Positions 14,362 to 25,288 are shown, counted from the first letter of the stretch. The stretch is 64,000 nucleotides of DNA from Pseudocitrobacter faecalis (GCA_003315335.1 QNRL01000007.1:305758-369757); one strand, 5' to 3'. Numbers and translations are program-made. Notes: generated from the sequence alone by a model not told the origin.

Positions 14362-14382
14362 CCCGTCAAAGAGTTATTTCAC
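14362..14382 (+). promoter_or_regulatory. ChiX small-RNA pairing site in the chbB-chbC spacer
   Basis: CCCGTCAAAGAG followed by TTATTTCAC is complementary to the seed of the small RNA ChiX as I recall it (CUCUUUGACGGG, preceded by UGAAAU). In E. coli and Salmonella this spacer acts as a decoy that drives decay of ChiX when chb is induced and so relieves repression of the chitoporin chiP. The site is 12 bases after the chbB stop. Confidence 0.8.
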
Positions 14383-14427
14383 ATTTAACGCCGCGGTATT
14401 CGCTGCGGCCTTTAAGGGTATTTTTCT

Positions 14428-15786
14428 ATGAGTAAAGTGATCAGTTCGCTTGAAAAGGTACTCCTTCCTTTTGCTATTAAAATAGGAAAACAGCCTCACG
14501 TTAACGCAATTAAAAACGGTTTTATTAAGCTAATGCCATTGACCCTCGCGGGGGCGATGTTTGTCTTAATCAATAACGTTTTTTTAAGCTTTGGTGAGGG
14601 ATCTTTTTTCTATTCAATGGGGATTCGCCTCGACGCGTCGACCATTGAGAACTTAAATAGCTTTAAGGCCATTGGTGGTAATGTTTACAACGGTACGTTG
14701 GGCATTATGTCGCTAATGGCGCCTTTCTTTATCGGTATGGCGCTTGCGGAAGAACGTAAAGTCGATTCGCTGGCGGCAGGCCTGTTATCCGTTGCAGCCT
14801 TTATGACAGTCACCCCTTACAGCGTCGGAGAAGCCTATGCAGTAGGCGCGAACTGGCTGGGCGGGGCGAACATTATCTCCGGCATTATTATCGGCCTGGT
14901 GGTCGCGGAAATGTTCACCTTTATTGTGCATAAAAACTGGGTTATTCGCCTGCCGGATAGCGTTCCCGCATCCGTATCCCGCTCCTTCTCGGCGGTAATT
15001 CCTGGCTTTATTATCCTCTCTATCATGGGGATCATCTCCTGGGCGCTGACGCACTGGAGCACTAACTTCCACCAGATAATCATGGACGGCATCTCCACAC
15101 CGCTGGCCTCAATGGGTGCGATTGTGGGTTGGGCGTACGTTATCTTTGTTCCGCTACTGTGGTTCTTCGGTATCCACGGTTCCCTGGCGCTGACCGCGCT
15201 GGACAGCGGCATCATGACCCCGTGGGCGCTGGAAAACATCGCAACCTATCAGCAGTACGGTTCTGTTGCTGCGGCGCTGGAAGCCGGTAAATCGTTCCAT
15301 GTGTGGGCGAAACCGATGCTTGATTCCTACGTCTTCCTGGGCGGTAGTGGTGCGACTCTGGGCCTGATTATCGCTATCTTCATCGCTTCTCGTCGCGCAG
15401 ATTACCGTTCTGTTGCCAAACTGGCGCTGCCATCAGGCATTTTCCAGATTAACGAGCCGATTCTGTTTGGTCTGCCAATTATCATGAACCCGGTGATGCT
15501 GATTCCGTTCGTACTGGTTCAGCCTATTCTGGCCGCCATTATGATTATCGCGTACTCACTGGGCATCATTCCGCCGATTACCAATATGGCGCCGTGGACT
15601 ATGCCGACCGGCTTAGGCGCTTTCTTCAGTACCAACGGGAGTATCGCCGCTCTGCTGCTGGCGCTCTTCAACCTGGTTGTCGCCACGCTTATCTACATGC
15701 CATTTGTCATCGTAGCCAACAAAGCACAGACGGCCATTGAAGAAGAAGAGAGCGAAGAAGACATCGCGAATGCACTGAAATTCTGA
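14428..15786 (+). CDS. chbC: ChbC, chitobiose-specific PTS enzyme IIC
   Basis: This 452-residue inner-membrane transporter of the PTS binds and translocates diacetylchitobiose. About ten hydrophobic segments are seen. The family motif [17 protein letters not shown] (about 345) contains the conserved Glu next to the sugar site. The length matches E. coli ChbC. The C-terminal tail is acidic (EEEESEED), also normal. It follows chbB by 78 bases that include the ChiX site. Confidence 0.97.
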   Translation: MSKVISSLEKVLLPFAIKIGKQPHVNAIKNGFIKLMPLTLAGAMFVLINNVFLSFGEGSFFYSMGIRLDASTIENLNSFKAIGGNVYNGTLGIMSLMAPFFIGMALAEERKVDSLAAGLLSVAAFMTVTPYSVGEAYAVGANWLGGANIISGIIIGLVVAEMFTFIVHKNWVIRLPDSVPASVSRSFSAVIPGFIILSIMGIISWALTHWSTNFHQIIMDGISTPLASMGAIVGWAYVIFVPLLWFFGIHGSLALTALDSGIMTPWALENIATYQQYGSVAAALEAGKSFHVWAKPMLDSYVFLGGSGATLGLIIAIFIASRRADYRSVAKLALPSGIFQINEPILFGLPIIMNPVMLIPFVLVQPILAAIMIIAYSLGIIPPITNMAPWTMPTGLGAFFSTNGSIAALLLALFNLVVATLIYMPFVIVANKAQTAIEEEESEEDIANALKF

Positions 15787-15834
15787 TGACGTGCGGTAGT
15801 GGAAACGCTACCGCCATCACTAAAAGGAAAAAGT

Positions 15835-16182
15835 ATGTTTGATCTGGACAATATCACAGCAGAACCTGTGCAGGAAAATGACCTCGAAGAAGTAGTGATG
15901 GGCCTGATTATCAACTCCGGGCAGGCACGAAGCCTGGCGTATACGGCACTGAAGCAGGCTAAGCAAGGCGATTTTGAAACCGCCAGAGCGACGATGGAGC
16001 AATCTCGCATCGCACTGAGTGAAGCGCACCGCGTGCAGACGCAACTCATCGAAAGCGATGAGGGGGAGGGGAAAATGAAGGTGAGCCTGGTATTAGTTCA
16101 TGCTCAGGATCATCTTATGACCTCAATGTTGGCCCGCGAGCTGGTCGCAGAATTGATCGAGCTTCACGAGAAGGTACAATAG
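15835..16182 (+). CDS. chbA: ChbA, chitobiose-specific PTS enzyme IIA
   Basis: This cytoplasmic EIIA, a trimer of helical bundles, accepts phosphate from HPr. It has 115 residues. The active His is His89 in LVLVHAQDHLM. The frame opens at 15799, but ATG 15835 has AAGGAAAAAGT just before it and matches the E. coli N terminus (MxDLDNI). It lies between chbC and chbR in the operon. Confidence 0.96.
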   Translation: MFDLDNITAEPVQENDLEEVVMGLIINSGQARSLAYTALKQAKQGDFETARATMEQSRIALSEAHRVQTQLIESDEGEGKMKVSLVLVHAQDHLMTSMLARELVAELIELHEKVQ

Positions 16183-16194
16183 GTTATCCGTATT

Positions 16195-17034
16195 ATGAGG
16201 CAGCCTAAGATGATGACCATGGAAATTAATACCGCACGAGAACAGCAACTGTTTGATGGCCGGAATTTTCATGTCTTTATCTACAATAAAACGGAGAGCG
16301 TAAGTGGCCTGCATCAGCATGATTACTATGAGTTCACGCTGGTGCTCACAGGCCGCTACTATCAGGAGATTAACGGCAAGCGCGTCCTGCTGGAACGCGG
16401 CGATTTTGTCTTCATCCCGTTGGGTTCGCATCACCAGAGCTTCTACGAGTTTGGTGCGACGCGCATCCTCAACGTCGGAATCAGCAAAGACTTTTTCGCC
16501 ACGCATTATCAGCCGCTGTTGCCATTTTGCCTGGTAGCGTCGCAGGTTTACTCTGTTAAAAGTACTTTTCTCAGCTATATCGAGTCAGTTATTGCTTCGC
16601 TACATTTTCGCGAAACTGAATTCGATGAATTTATTGAATTAGTGGCTTTTTATGTGATTAACCGTCTGCGTCATCATCGTGAAGATCAAGCTCAGGATGT
16701 GATACCGCAGTGGTTAAAAGCAACGGTCGAAGCCATGCACGATAAAATGAAGTTCGGTGAAGGTGCGCTGGAAAATATGGTTTCGCTCTCCGGGAAGTCT
16801 CAGGAGTATTTAACGCGAGCGACTCAGCGCTATTATGGCAAAACACCGATGCAGATTATTAATGATATCCGCATCAACTTTGCCATGAAACAACTGGAAA
16901 TTACGAACTACTCCGTTACCGATATTGCGTATGAATCCGGGTACAGCAGCCCAAGTTTGTTTATTAAAACATTCAAAAAGCTGACCTCGTTTACCCCGAG
17001 TAATTATCGCAAGCGATTGACGGTCATTAAGTAA
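16195..17034 (+). CDS. chbR: ChbR, AraC-family regulator of the chb operon
   Basis: This 279-residue dual regulator represses chb without chitobiose and activates it when the deacetylated, phosphorylated sugar is present. The N-terminal cupin ([19 protein letters not shown]) is followed by the C-terminal double helix-turn-helix ending [23 protein letters not shown]. The start was taken as ATG 16195, matching the E. coli length (280); internal ATGs at 16210 and 16213 are possible. Unusually for a regulator, it lies inside the operon it controls, as in E. coli. Confidence 0.95.
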   Translation: MRQPKMMTMEINTAREQQLFDGRNFHVFIYNKTESVSGLHQHDYYEFTLVLTGRYYQEINGKRVLLERGDFVFIPLGSHHQSFYEFGATRILNVGISKDFFATHYQPLLPFCLVASQVYSVKSTFLSYIESVIASLHFRETEFDEFIELVAFYVINRLRHHREDQAQDVIPQWLKATVEAMHDKMKFGEGALENMVSLSGKSQEYLTRATQRYYGKTPMQIINDIRINFAMKQLEITNYSVTDIAYESGYSSPSLFIKTFKKLTSFTPSNYRKRLTVIK

Positions 17035-17046
17035 AATAATTCACGC

Positions 17047-17066
17047 ACTACGGTATTTTCCGTAGT
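17047..17066 (+). other. Stem-loop between chbR and chbF
   Basis: ACTACGG-TATTTT-CCGTAGT is a perfect 7-base-pair stem in the 111-base spacer, with no T tract. It may protect the upstream mRNA or limit read-through into chbF. Confidence 0.5.
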
Positions 17067-17145
17067 AATGCGACAGCAAATTTAATATCCGCGCTGAATG
17101 TGGAGGGTTGACTGCATCTAGCGGGTGGATCACGAGGGAGAAAGT

Positions 17146-18492
17146 ATGAGCCAGAAATTAAAAGTTGTAACCATCGGCGGCGGCAGCAGCTATACACCAG
17201 AATTACTGGAAGGTTTTCTCAAACGTTACCATGAACTGCCGGTAAGCGAATTGTGGCTGGTTGATGTTGAAGGCGGTAAAGAGAAGCTCGATATCATTCA
17301 CGCGCTGTGTGAGCGTATGGTGGAAAAAGCGGGTGTACCGATGAAAGTCTTCAAAACACTCGACCGCCGTGAAGCGCTGCGTGATGCCGATTTCGTGACC
17401 ACCCAATTGCGCGTCGGCCAGTTGAAAGCGCGTGAAAAAGATGAGCGTATACCGCTGAGTCATGGCTACCTCGGCCAGGAAACTAACGGCGCAGGTGGCC
17501 TGTTCAAAGGTCTGCGTACCATTCCGGTAATTTTTGACATCATTAAAGATGTTCAGGAACTGTGCCCGAACGCGTGGGTGATTAACTTCACTAACCCAGC
17601 CGGGATGGTCACCGAAGCCGTCTATCGTCACACCAATTTCAAACGCTTTATCGGTGTATGCAACATTCCGATTGGCATGAAAATGTTTATCACCGATGTG
17701 CTGAACCTTTCCGAAAAGGACGATCTTTCCATCGATCTCTTTGGCCTTAACCACATGGTGTTTATCCGCGATGTGCTGGTGAATGGCACATCGCGTTTCG
17801 CTGAGCTGATTGACGGTGTCGCTTCCGGTACCCTGACGGCCAACTCGGTGAAAAATATCTTCGACCTGCCGTTTAGCGAAGGGTTGATTCGCTCTCTGAA
17901 TCTGATTCCATGCTCTTACCTGCTGTACTATTTCAAAACCAAAGAGATGCTGGCGATTGAAATGGGCGAGTACTACAAAGGCGGCGCACGTGCGCAGGTG
18001 GTGCAGAAGGTTGAAAAGCAGCTGTTCGAGTTGTACAAGAATCCAGACCTCAACGTCAAACCGAAAGAGCTGGAGCAGCGCGGTGGGGCGTATTACTCCG
18101 ATGCCGCATGCGAAGTGATCAACGCTATCTACAATGATAAACAGGCTGAACACTACGTTAACTTCCCCCATAACGGCCACGTGGATAACATCCCGGCGGA
18201 CTGGGCGGTAGAAATGACGGCGATTCTGGGCCGCGATGGGGCGAAACCACACCCACGCCTGACGCACTTCGATGACAAAGTGCTGGGGCTTATCCATACC
18301 ATTAAAGCTTTTGAAATTCAGGCAAGCCATGCGGCACTGAGTGGCGACATTAATGACGTTGAGCTGGCGATGAACTTAAGCCCGCTGATTGGCTCTGACA
18401 AGGAAGCGGAGATCCTCGCGCGTGAAATGATCCTCGCGCACGAAGAGTGGTTGCCAAACTTTGCTGCCACAGTGGAGAAACTGAAAAAGTGA
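17146..18492 (+). CDS. chbF: ChbF, 6-phospho-chitobiosidase (GH4)
   Basis: This glycoside hydrolase family 4 enzyme cleaves monodeacetylated chitobiose-6-phosphate to GlcNAc-6-P and glucosamine, using NAD and Mn through an oxidation-elimination mechanism. It has 448 residues, close to 450 in E. coli. Visible motifs are the Rossmann start [14 protein letters not shown] (about 7-20), the metal Cys in GVCNIPIG and the His in GLNHMVF. ATG 17146 has GGGAGAAAGT before it; a GTG at 17125 is less likely. Confidence 0.96.
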   Translation: MSQKLKVVTIGGGSSYTPELLEGFLKRYHELPVSELWLVDVEGGKEKLDIIHALCERMVEKAGVPMKVFKTLDRREALRDADFVTTQLRVGQLKAREKDERIPLSHGYLGQETNGAGGLFKGLRTIPVIFDIIKDVQELCPNAWVINFTNPAGMVTEAVYRHTNFKRFIGVCNIPIGMKMFITDVLNLSEKDDLSIDLFGLNHMVFIRDVLVNGTSRFAELIDGVASGTLTANSVKNIFDLPFSEGLIRSLNLIPCSYLLYYFKTKEMLAIEMGEYYKGGARAQVVQKVEKQLFELYKNPDLNVKPKELEQRGGAYYSDAACEVINAIYNDKQAEHYVNFPHNGHVDNIPADWAVEMTAILGRDGAKPHPRLTHFDDKVLGLIHTIKAFEIQASHAALSGDINDVELAMNLSPLIGSDKEAEILAREMILAHEEWLPNFAATVEKLKK

Positions 18493-18503
18493 CAGGAGGT
18501 ACG

Positions 18504-19259
18504 ATGGAACGACTGCTGATCGTCAATGCAGATGACTTCGGCCTGAGCAAAGGGCAGAACTACGGCATTATCGACGCCTGTAAAAATGGTGTCGTGACGT
18601 CAACCACCGCGCTGGTAAACGGCGCGGAGATTGAACATGCGGCGCAACTGAGCCGCCGTACGCCGGAGCTGGCGGTTGGGATGCACTTTGTTCTGACGCT
18701 GGGTGAACCGCTCTCAGAGATGCCGGGGCTGACCCGTGAAGGCAAACTGGGGAAATGGATCTGGCAGATGGCGGAAAACGATACGCTGCCGCTGGACGAA
18801 ATTGCGCATGAGCTGGCGTGCCAGTTCGATCGTTTCGTCGCTATTTTCGATACTGCGCCAACGCACATTGATAGCCATCACCATGTGCATATGATCCCGC
18901 AGATCTACCCGCTGGTGGCGAAGTTTGCTTTAGAGAAGGGGGTGGCGCTGCGTATTGACCGCTCTCTTCCGCAGGCAGAGGGCGCGCCGGATGATGTGCG
19001 CAGTAGCGCCGGATTCAGCAGTGAGTTTTATGGTGATGAAATTTCCGAAGCGTTATTCCTGCAGGTACTGGATAAATCTGTGCAACGCGATGAACCCTCC
19101 GTTGAGGTGATGTGCCATCCGGCATTTGTTGATAAGACAATCATGGGCAGCGCTTACTGCTACCCACGACTGGCTGAACTGGATGTCCTCACTTCGCCAT
19201 CGCTGAAATATGCCATTGCGGAACGTGGTTATCGTCTCGGCACCTATCGCGACGTCTGA
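18504..19259 (+). CDS. chbG: ChbG, chito-oligosaccharide monodeacetylase
   Basis: This YdjC-family deacetylase removes one acetyl from chitobiose- and chitotriose-6-phosphate. The step makes both the inducer for ChbR and the substrate for ChbF. It has 251 residues. Metal-binding motifs are LIVNADDFG near the start and [12 protein letters not shown] in the middle. ATG 18504 follows AGGAGG by 5 bases. It is the last gene of the operon. Confidence 0.96.
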   Translation: MERLLIVNADDFGLSKGQNYGIIDACKNGVVTSTTALVNGAEIEHAAQLSRRTPELAVGMHFVLTLGEPLSEMPGLTREGKLGKWIWQMAENDTLPLDEIAHELACQFDRFVAIFDTAPTHIDSHHHVHMIPQIYPLVAKFALEKGVALRIDRSLPQAEGAPDDVRSSAGFSSEFYGDEISEALFLQVLDKSVQRDEPSVEVMCHPAFVDKTIMGSAYCYPRLAELDVLTSPSLKYAIAERGYRLGTYRDV

Positions 19260-19290
19260 TTCTGCGAGTTGAGAGAATGTTGTGCTTTTC

Positions 19291-19320
19291 GCCCGGTTAT
19301 CCGTCACCGGGCTTTTTTTT
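19291..19320. terminator. Terminator between chbG and katE
   Basis: GCCCGG-TTATCCGTCA-CCGGGC is followed by TTTTTTTT on the plus strand, ending the chb operon. It lies against the convergent katE stop. Confidence 0.85.
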
Positions 19321-21577
19321 AGGCCGGTATCGCCGCCGTTTTACCTGCTCGAGACCAAACGCGATGCGCCGCGATCAGGCTGAGCAAATCTTCCACGGTT
19401 GATTTAGCGATAGCATCGCCTTCGACAATACCTTCTTCACCCTGGCTATCGACATTCAGCAGGCCTTTAAACTGGCGCGCATCGCCCGCCAGCAGGATTG
19501 GCTTAAGATGTTTGTAGGCTTCCAGTAGGTAGTATTGCGCGTCGCCACTTTTCAGCAGATCGCTAAGATCGCCGCCCGGCACCACCACCGCATCCACCGT
19601 CAGCGAAGGAGAACCCGCGAACGTTCCGGCGATAGGCAGTTTTGAACCATCATCGGCGGTCACTTCCCCCATACGCGAGTAGAGCAGTTTGGCATGCACG
19701 CCTTGTGCTTTAAGGCCCTGAAGCAGGGTCAGCACATCAGCGGATGCCGTGTTTTGATTAAGCAGAACGGCCACCACACGTCCTTTTACGCCACCGCTGG
19801 GGATAGCATATAAGCTGAGAGTGGGATCTTTATCCAGCCCATTTACATCCGCAGGCGGTTGACGATTTTGCTGCTCGTCATTGAGAGTAATACCTAAATT
19901 TTCTGCAACGGCCTGTGCCAGGCGAATATCGACGCTGACAAGTTGATCGACGACCCGTTCACGGATCCACTCGCGTGCGACTTTGCTGAGTTCAAAACTG
20001 AAGGCATCGATAATATGCTGTTGCTCAATCGGCGTCTGACTGTTCCAGAAGAGTCGCGGCTGAGCGTAATATTCAGCAAAGGACGGGCTACGTTCACGCA
20101 CTTTATGCCCATCAACGCGTTCCTGGTATGATTCAAAACCACCCCGTTTCGGTGCAGGCGGCGTTTCACGCGGCCAGTTATCATTGATGGAATTGGGTTC
20201 GTAGTTGGCCGGGTTGCTATCGATATCCTGGCGATGCATGCCATCGCGCTGGAAATTGTGATACGGGCAGGTTGGGCGATTGATCGGGATTTCGTGGAAA
20301 TTAGGCCCACCCAGACGGCTTATCTGCGTATCGGTGTAAGAGAACAGGCGTCCCTGAAGCAGGGGATCGTTACTGAAATCCAGGCCGGGAACAATATGCC
20401 CTGGATGGAACGCGGCCTGCTCATTTTCGGCGAAGAAGTTGTCCGGGTTGCGGTTAAGCACCATTTTGCCGACGAGTTGCACCGGCACCAGCTCCTCGGG
20501 AATCAGCTTGGTGGGGTCGAGCAGATCGAAATCGAACTTAAATTCATCCTCTTCCGGGATAAGCTGCAAGCCCAGTTCATACTCAGGATAATCACCGGCT
20601 TCAATGGCTTCCCACAGGTCGCGACGGTGGAAGTCGGGATCGCGTCCGGTGAGCTTTTGCGATTCATCCCACACCAGAGACGCCTTACCGGCAACCGGCT
20701 TCCAGTGAAAACGAACAAACGTCGCTTTACCTTCGGCATTGATTAAGCGGAAAGTATGAATACCAAAGCCTTCCATGGTGCGATAACTGCGCGGGATCCC
20801 GCGGTCGGACATCGCCCAGAATACGTTGTGCAACGTTTCCGGTTGCAGCGAGACATAGTCCCAGAAGGTATCATGCGCGCTTTGCCCCTGCGGTATTGCG
20901 CAATGGGGTTCGGGTTTCACGGCATGCACGAAATCGGGAAATTTCAGCGCATCCTGAATAAAGAAGATGGGCGTGTTATTGCCGACCAGGTCAAAAATGC
21001 CCTCATCAGTATAGAACTTGGTGGCAAAGCCACGAATATCGCGCACAGTGTCAGCGGAACCCGCGCCACCTTGAACGGTTGAGAAACGCACGAAAACAGG
21101 CGTGATTTTCTCCTTTGAGGAGAGGAAGTCCGCTTTCGTGACATCACTCAGGCTCTTATATGGCTGAAAATAGCCGTGCGCCGCAGAGCCACGTGCATGC
21201 ACGATGCGTTCAGGAATGCGTTCATGGTCAAAGTGGGTGATTTTCTCACGCAGAATAAAATCTTCCAGCAGCGTAGGGCCCCGGCTACCGGCACGCAGAG
21301 AATTCTGGTCATCGGCAATACGGACGCCCTGGTTGGTTGTCAGCGGGAAGTTTTCGCCGCCTTTACGCTGCTTATCAAGCGCTTTTAATTTCTCATTGCT
21401 GGTGTTAGGCGCTTTAAGGCTCCCTGGCGCGGTAGGCTCTTCGCCGGGGGCGGTCGGTTTTGGCGTAGGCCGCCATGAACCGTCCTCAGGCGCCAGTGAA
21501 TCCAAACCGGGTTTTGACTCCCTGGCATCGTGGACCGGTGATTGATGGATTTTTGATTTATTGTGTTGATCCGACAT
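19319..21577 (-). CDS. katE: KatE, catalase HPII
   Basis: This large-subunit haem d catalase removes hydrogen peroxide in stationary phase. It has 752 residues against 753 in E. coli. Conserved features are a disordered basic and proline-rich N terminus, the haem-pocket His in [14 protein letters not shown], the Asn in VGNNTP, the proximal Tyr in RLFSYTDTQ, and the C-terminal flavodoxin-like domain (from about 580). I prefer the second ATG (21577): AGGAG lies 6 bases before it but touches the first ATG (21583). Transcription is RpoS-dependent in E. coli. A Cys replaces the usual Trp in EPHCAIPQG. Confidence 0.96.
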   Translation of the reverse strand: MSDQHNKSKIHQSPVHDARESKPGLDSLAPEDGSWRPTPKPTAPGEEPTAPGSLKAPNTSNEKLKALDKQRKGGENFPLTTNQGVRIADDQNSLRAGSRGPTLLEDFILREKITHFDHERIPERIVHARGSAAHGYFQPYKSLSDVTKADFLSSKEKITPVFVRFSTVQGGAGSADTVRDIRGFATKFYTDEGIFDLVGNNTPIFFIQDALKFPDFVHAVKPEPHCAIPQGQSAHDTFWDYVSLQPETLHNVFWAMSDRGIPRSYRTMEGFGIHTFRLINAEGKATFVRFHWKPVAGKASLVWDESQKLTGRDPDFHRRDLWEAIEAGDYPEYELGLQLIPEEDEFKFDFDLLDPTKLIPEELVPVQLVGKMVLNRNPDNFFAENEQAAFHPGHIVPGLDFSNDPLLQGRLFSYTDTQISRLGGPNFHEIPINRPTCPYHNFQRDGMHRQDIDSNPANYEPNSINDNWPRETPPAPKRGGFESYQERVDGHKVRERSPSFAEYYAQPRLFWNSQTPIEQQHIIDAFSFELSKVAREWIRERVVDQLVSVDIRLAQAVAENLGITLNDEQQNRQPPADVNGLDKDPTLSLYAIPSGGVKGRVVAVLLNQNTASADVLTLLQGLKAQGVHAKLLYSRMGEVTADDGSKLPIAGTFAGSPSLTVDAVVVPGGDLSDLLKSGDAQYYLLEAYKHLKPILLAGDARQFKGLLNVDSQGEEGIVEGDAIAKSTVEDLLSLIAAHRVWSRAGKTAAIPA

Positions 21578-21841
21578 GCTCATCTCCTGTTTTCATTACT
21601 GAAAATTGGCCGATTTTGCGGCAAACCCTTCTAACTATAGAACAATCGCCAGCCCTTACCGGTTAAAGGACGACTTTAGGACTATGTAACATTTGCGTCG
21701 GCCCGGTATGCCAGCTGTGAATGAGGGGTGCCTGCAATCAGAATCGGTAAATCGCACACACAGGACAGGACTTCGCGAGGTAAAATCGGCTAATATTACC
21801 GTTTTCGTTTTTTAAATTGGTCTTTAGTGAATCAACCCATT

Positions 21842-22081
21842 ATGAAACCTCTTCGCCAACAAAATCGTAAGGTTATCAGCTATGTGCCTCGTGTTGAGCC
21901 TGCGCCGCCTGAACATGCGATCAAAATGGATGCGTTTCGTGACGTATGGATCCTTCGCGGGAAGTATGTCGCTTTTGTGCTAATGGGGGAGTCGTTTCAA
22001 CGCTCGCCGGCGTTTACGGTGCCGGAGTCTGCACAACGCTGGGCCAACCAGATTCGTCAGGAAGATGAAGTCTCGGAGTAA
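21842..22081 (+). CDS. cedA: CedA, cell division activator
   Basis: This small basic DNA-binding protein of about 79 residues, when overproduced, restores division in over-replicating dnaA(cos) cells of E. coli. It also associates with RNA polymerase. The sequence KPLRQQNRK...SYVPR...PPEHAIKMD matches E. coli CedA closely. The start is uncertain: GTG 21827 or ATG 21842; neither has a strong ribosome site, and ATG 21842 fits the E. coli length of 80. It is divergent from katE, with 264 bases between them holding both promoters. Confidence 0.88.
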   Translation: MKPLRQQNRKVISYVPRVEPAPPEHAIKMDAFRDVWILRGKYVAFVLMGESFQRSPAFTVPESAQRWANQIRQEDEVSE

Positions 22082-22178
22082 ATGAGTGCCACTGTTGATA
22101 AGGCCCATCGTCGGATAAACGCGCATACGTTATTGGCAGGTGTTGGCCTTTTTGGCGAAATTTTGACGTTATAAAACA

Positions 22179-22210
22179 AAAAACGCGCAGACAGGCTGCG
22201 CGTTTTTTAT
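22179..22210. terminator. Bidirectional terminator between cedA and tcyP
   Basis: AAAAACGCGCAG-ACAGG-CTGCGCGTTTTTT has A and T tracts on both sides and lies between convergent genes. Confidence 0.9.
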
Positions 22211-22223
22211 CACTCCAACAGTA

Positions 22224-23615
22224 TTAACGATGCGCCAGTTCCGCATCATCCTCACTGTTCAGAATCTCTTTATCGGTTTGGCGCAGCCATTGGCTGGTCA
22301 GGGTGCCTGCAGTCATGGAGCCACTGACGTTCAGAGCGGTACGGCCCATATCGATCAGCGGTTCAACGGAAATCAGCAACGCGACCAGCGTCACCGGCAA
22401 GCCCATCGCTGGCAGAACAATCAGCGCCGCGAAGGTTGCACCGCCGCCGACACCTGCTACGCCCGCAGAACTCACGGTGACAATGCCAACCAGAGTAGCA
22501 ATCCACAGCGGATCGAGTGGGTTGATGCCCACGGTTGGCGCCACCATAACGGCGAGCATTGCCGGATACAGACCCGCACAGCCGTTCTGACCGATCGTCG
22601 CGCCGAAAGAGGCGGAGAAGCTGGCGATAGATTCCGGTACACCCAGACGGCGCGTTTGTGCTTCCACGTTTAGCGGAATCGACGCGGCGCTGGAACGGCT
22701 GGTGAAAGCGAAGGTGATAACCGGCCACACTTTACGGAAGTATTTCAGCGGGCTGACACCGTTTACGCCCAGCAGCAGGCCGTGTACGGCGAACATGATT
22801 GCCAGACCGATGTAAGAAGCCACCACGAAGCTGCCGAGTTTGATGATGTCCTGCAGGTTAGAACCCGCCACGACTTTGGTCATCAGCGCCAGTACGCCAT
22901 ACGGAGTCAGTTGCATGACCAGACGAACCAGTTTCATCACCCAGCTTTGCAGCGTGTCGATTGCCGCAATGACGCGCAGGCCCTTTGGCTCATCATCTTT
23001 TAACAGTTTTAACGCAGCCACGCCCAGGAAAGCGGCGAAGATAACGATGCTGATGATAGAGGTTGGGTTCGCGCCGGTCAGATCGGCAAACGGATTTTTG
23101 GGCACGAAGGAGAGCAATAACTGCGGCACATTCAGGTCAGCAACCTTTCCAGCATAGTTGCTGTGGATGGCATCAAGGCGTGCGGTTTCCGCAGTACCCT
23201 GCACCAGACCTTCTGCCGTCAGGCCAAACAGGTTGGTGACCAGTACGCCTACCAGTGCGGCAATCAGCGTAGTGAACAGCAGGGTGCCAATTGTCAGGAA
23301 GCTGATTTTACCCAGTTGTGACGCATTGTGCAGACGGGCTACCGCGCTCAGAATCGAGGCGAAAACCAGCGGCATTACGATCATTTGCAGCAGTTGCACG
23401 TAGCCGTTACCGACGACATTGAACCACTGAATAGAATCTTTAAGAATCTGGCTGTCGGAACCATAAATAAACTGTAACGCGAGGCCAAACACGACCCCCA
23501 TCACCAGACCGACCAGTACTTTTTTTGCCAGACTCCACTGTTTGTGACGCGTTTGCGCCAGCAGCAACAGCAGTGCCGCGAACACGATAACGTTCGCGAT
23601 TAATGGAAAGTTCAT
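22224..23615 (-). CDS. tcyP: TcyP, L-cystine/sodium symporter
   Basis: This 463-residue inner-membrane transporter of the DAACS family (formerly YdjN) is the low-to-medium affinity cystine importer. The sequence is nearly identical to E. coli TcyP. Typical DAACS motifs are [12 protein letters not shown] (re-entrant loop 1), [12 protein letters not shown] and [20 protein letters not shown] 23615 has GGAG 7 bases upstream. CysB activates it in E. coli; I did not assign a CysB site. Confidence 0.96.
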   Translation of the reverse strand: MNFPLIANVIVFAALLLLLAQTRHKQWSLAKKVLVGLVMGVVFGLALQFIYGSDSQILKDSIQWFNVVGNGYVQLLQMIVMPLVFASILSAVARLHNASQLGKISFLTIGTLLFTTLIAALVGVLVTNLFGLTAEGLVQGTAETARLDAIHSNYAGKVADLNVPQLLLSFVPKNPFADLTGANPTSIISIVIFAAFLGVAALKLLKDDEPKGLRVIAAIDTLQSWVMKLVRLVMQLTPYGVLALMTKVVAGSNLQDIIKLGSFVVASYIGLAIMFAVHGLLLGVNGVSPLKYFRKVWPVITFAFTSRSSAASIPLNVEAQTRRLGVPESIASFSASFGATIGQNGCAGLYPAMLAVMVAPTVGINPLDPLWIATLVGIVTVSSAGVAGVGGGATFAALIVLPAMGLPVTLVALLISVEPLIDMGRTALNVSGSMTAGTLTSQWLRQTDKEILNSEDDAELAHR

Positions 23616-23746
23616 CCCCGTTCTCCTGATTTCATTATATAGCCAGCCTCACCGGGCTGGTCAGATGTGAAAAGGGTAACAGAAGTGACAATCGTCGCTT
23701 ATATCCAAATGGAATGGATTATGACAAAAGTGATAGTTTTGTGTAG

Positions 23747-24337
23747 TTATTGTTCGATCTGGTGATTTATAAAGCGATTGAAGGTCATTTGCAGAGAATT
23801 AATCATTCCCGAAGACCAGCGTACGGCGCTGTTTTCCGGTAATGACTGCGGCATCCAGACCGCGTAGGCGAACAACGCCATGCACAGAAAACGCTCCAGT
23901 TGATTGCCTTTTTGCGGTGCCAGAATCGGCAGACGAAAACGCCAGCGACAGGGCCATAACAGTGGTACGCCCGCAGGGGTGAGCATATCGGCCAGAATAT
24001 GACTGAGGTAGCCTAGAACCATCCCCTGAAGCGCGTCGGCGGGAACAAACCAGGTGTCAGGTACTTTTAGATAGAAAACCGTGAGCAGGGCAAAAACGGC
24101 CAGCAGGCTATGGGTGAAGCCGCGATGACCAAATGCGCGGGCCACGGGTTTCGACAGCCAGCTTAGCCGCTGGCCGAGGAACGATTTCGGGTGGTCGATA
24201 TCCGGTAGCAGGCAGGTTAGCACCGCTGACGGCACAATATGCCACCAGTCGCCTTGCGCCAGCACAGGCGTCAGCTCGGCATTTTTTGCAAATACCGCAC
24301 AGGCGATGGAAAAGAGCAGGTGGCCTTCCGCCGTCAT
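23747..24337 (-). CDS. ydjM: YdjM, SOS-induced inner-membrane hydrolase-like protein
   Basis: This 196-residue protein of the LexA-binding, inner-membrane-bound putative hydrolase family (DUF457, metal-dependent) has motifs CLLPDIDHPKS and FGHRGFTHSLL, with Asp and His residues placed like metal ligands, and several hydrophobic segments. ATG 24337 matches the E. coli start MTAEGHLLF; the open frame to 24361 would run into the LexA box. It is transcribed from a promoter covered by two LexA boxes. The function in the SOS response is unknown. Confidence 0.92.
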   Translation of the reverse strand: MTAEGHLLFSIACAVFAKNAELTPVLAQGDWWHIVPSAVLTCLLPDIDHPKSFLGQRLSWLSKPVARAFGHRGFTHSLLAVFALLTVFYLKVPDTWFVPADALQGMVLGYLSHILADMLTPAGVPLLWPCRWRFRLPILAPQKGNQLERFLCMALFAYAVWMPQSLPENSAVRWSSGMINSLQMTFNRFINHQIEQ

Positions 24338-24354
24338 GATAAAACCCGATAAAA

Positions 24355-24370
24355 CTGTCAATTCATACAG
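24355..24370 (-). promoter_or_regulatory. LexA box 1 of ydjM
   Basis: CTGTCAATTCATACAG on the plus strand has intact CTGT and ACAG arms with 8 bases between, the SOS box form. It lies 18 bases before the ydjM start. Confidence 0.9.
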
Positions 24371-24389
24371 TATAGGGTTTTTATACAGT
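24371..24389 (-). promoter_or_regulatory. LexA box 2 of ydjM
   Basis: In the ydjM direction it reads ACTGTATAAAAACCCTATA, with one perfect half (ACTGTATA) and one degenerate half. E. coli ydjM has the same arrangement of one strong and one weak box. Confidence 0.75.
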
Positions 24390-24427
24390 AGGCGGAAGAG
24401 GTTACGGTGTAACTCTTTGTTAAAAAA

Positions 24428-25189
24428 TTAACGCGCCAGCCAGCCGCCATCCACTGCCAGCGTAAAGCCGTTGATATAGTCAGACGCGGACGATGCGAGA
24501 AATACCGCCGGGCCTTTTAAATCTTCCGGTGAACCCCAGCGTCCGGCGGGAATACGGTCGAGAATTTCTTTGCTGCGTTCGGCGTCGTCACGCAGTTGCT
24601 GCGTATTATTGGTCGCCATATAACCGGGGGCGATAGCGTTGACGTTGATGTTGTACTGCGCCCATTCGTTCGCCAGCAGGCGTGTAATCCCCAGCACACC
24701 GCTTTTAGACGCAGTATAAGAGGGTACGCGGATCCCGCCCTGAAAAGAGAGCATCGAGGCAATGTTGATAATTTTCCCGCCGCCGCCCTGATGTATAAAC
24801 TGTTTTGCCACCGCCTGAGAGAGGAAAAATACCGACTTCAGATTCAGGTTAATCACGTCGTCCCAGTTTTTCTCGCTAAATGACAGGGCCTCTTCCCGGC
24901 GGATGGTACCGGCGTTGTTTACCAGAATATCAATATAGCCCATTGCCGCGACGGCCTTTGCCACAATATCCGTAATTGCCTCCTGACGACTGAGGTCAGC
25001 CTGAATAGCGGTGAACCGCCGCCCAAGAGCCTGTACTTTGGCGGATGTTTCTTCCGGTATTTTGCGGCTAACGCTGATGATGTCGCAGCCCGCTTCTGCA
25101 AGCCCCAAAGCCATTCCTTGTCCCAAACCGGTATCGCACCCGGTGACAAGCGCAACTTTGCCGTTCAGGTTGAAGGCGTTCAGTATCAT
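24428..25189 (-). CDS. kduD: KduD, 2-dehydro-3-deoxy-D-gluconate 5-dehydrogenase
   Basis: This 253-residue short-chain dehydrogenase belongs to the KduD family and acts in breakdown of pectin-derived uronates. It has the cofactor motif TGCDTGLGQGMALG (about 17-30), NNAG, and the catalytic Ser...Tyr-x3-Lys in SMLSFQGGIRVPSYTASKSG. The C terminus DGGWLAR matches E. coli KduD, with clear divergence in the first third. In E. coli kduD follows kduI elsewhere; here it stands alone between ydjM and hxpB. A KdgR-like palindrome lies upstream. It could be a paralogue with shifted substrate. Confidence 0.85.
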   Translation of the reverse strand: MILNAFNLNGKVALVTGCDTGLGQGMALGLAEAGCDIISVSRKIPEETSAKVQALGRRFTAIQADLSRQEAITDIVAKAVAAMGYIDILVNNAGTIRREEALSFSEKNWDDVINLNLKSVFFLSQAVAKQFIHQGGGGKIINIASMLSFQGGIRVPSYTASKSGVLGITRLLANEWAQYNINVNAIAPGYMATNNTQQLRDDAERSKEILDRIPAGRWGSPEDLKGPAVFLASSASDYINGFTLAVDGGWLAR

Positions 25190-25273
25190 AGTGACCTCTG
25201 TATGCGGTTATTGTCGTTATGGCTGATCTTCACGACAAGCATAGAAGGGCGTGATAAAAAAAACAAACTAAAA

Positions 25274-25288
25274 TGAAACGTTGTTTCA
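25274..25288 (-). promoter_or_regulatory. KdgR-like operator upstream of kduD
   Basis: TGAAACGTTGTTTCA is an almost perfect palindrome (6-base arms TGAAAC/GTTTCA, 3-base centre) flanked by AAA and ATAA. This is the form of KdgR boxes known from pectinolytic enterobacteria. It lies 85 bases before kduD. Confidence 0.75.

Noticed and set aside
17203..18330. 375-codon frame on the minus strand
   Set aside because: It lies entirely antisense to chbF, whose protein is clearly conserved. The translation has no recognisable motif and no ribosome site.
20234..20746. 170-codon plus-strand frame within katE
   Set aside because: Shadow frame of the highly conserved catalase gene.
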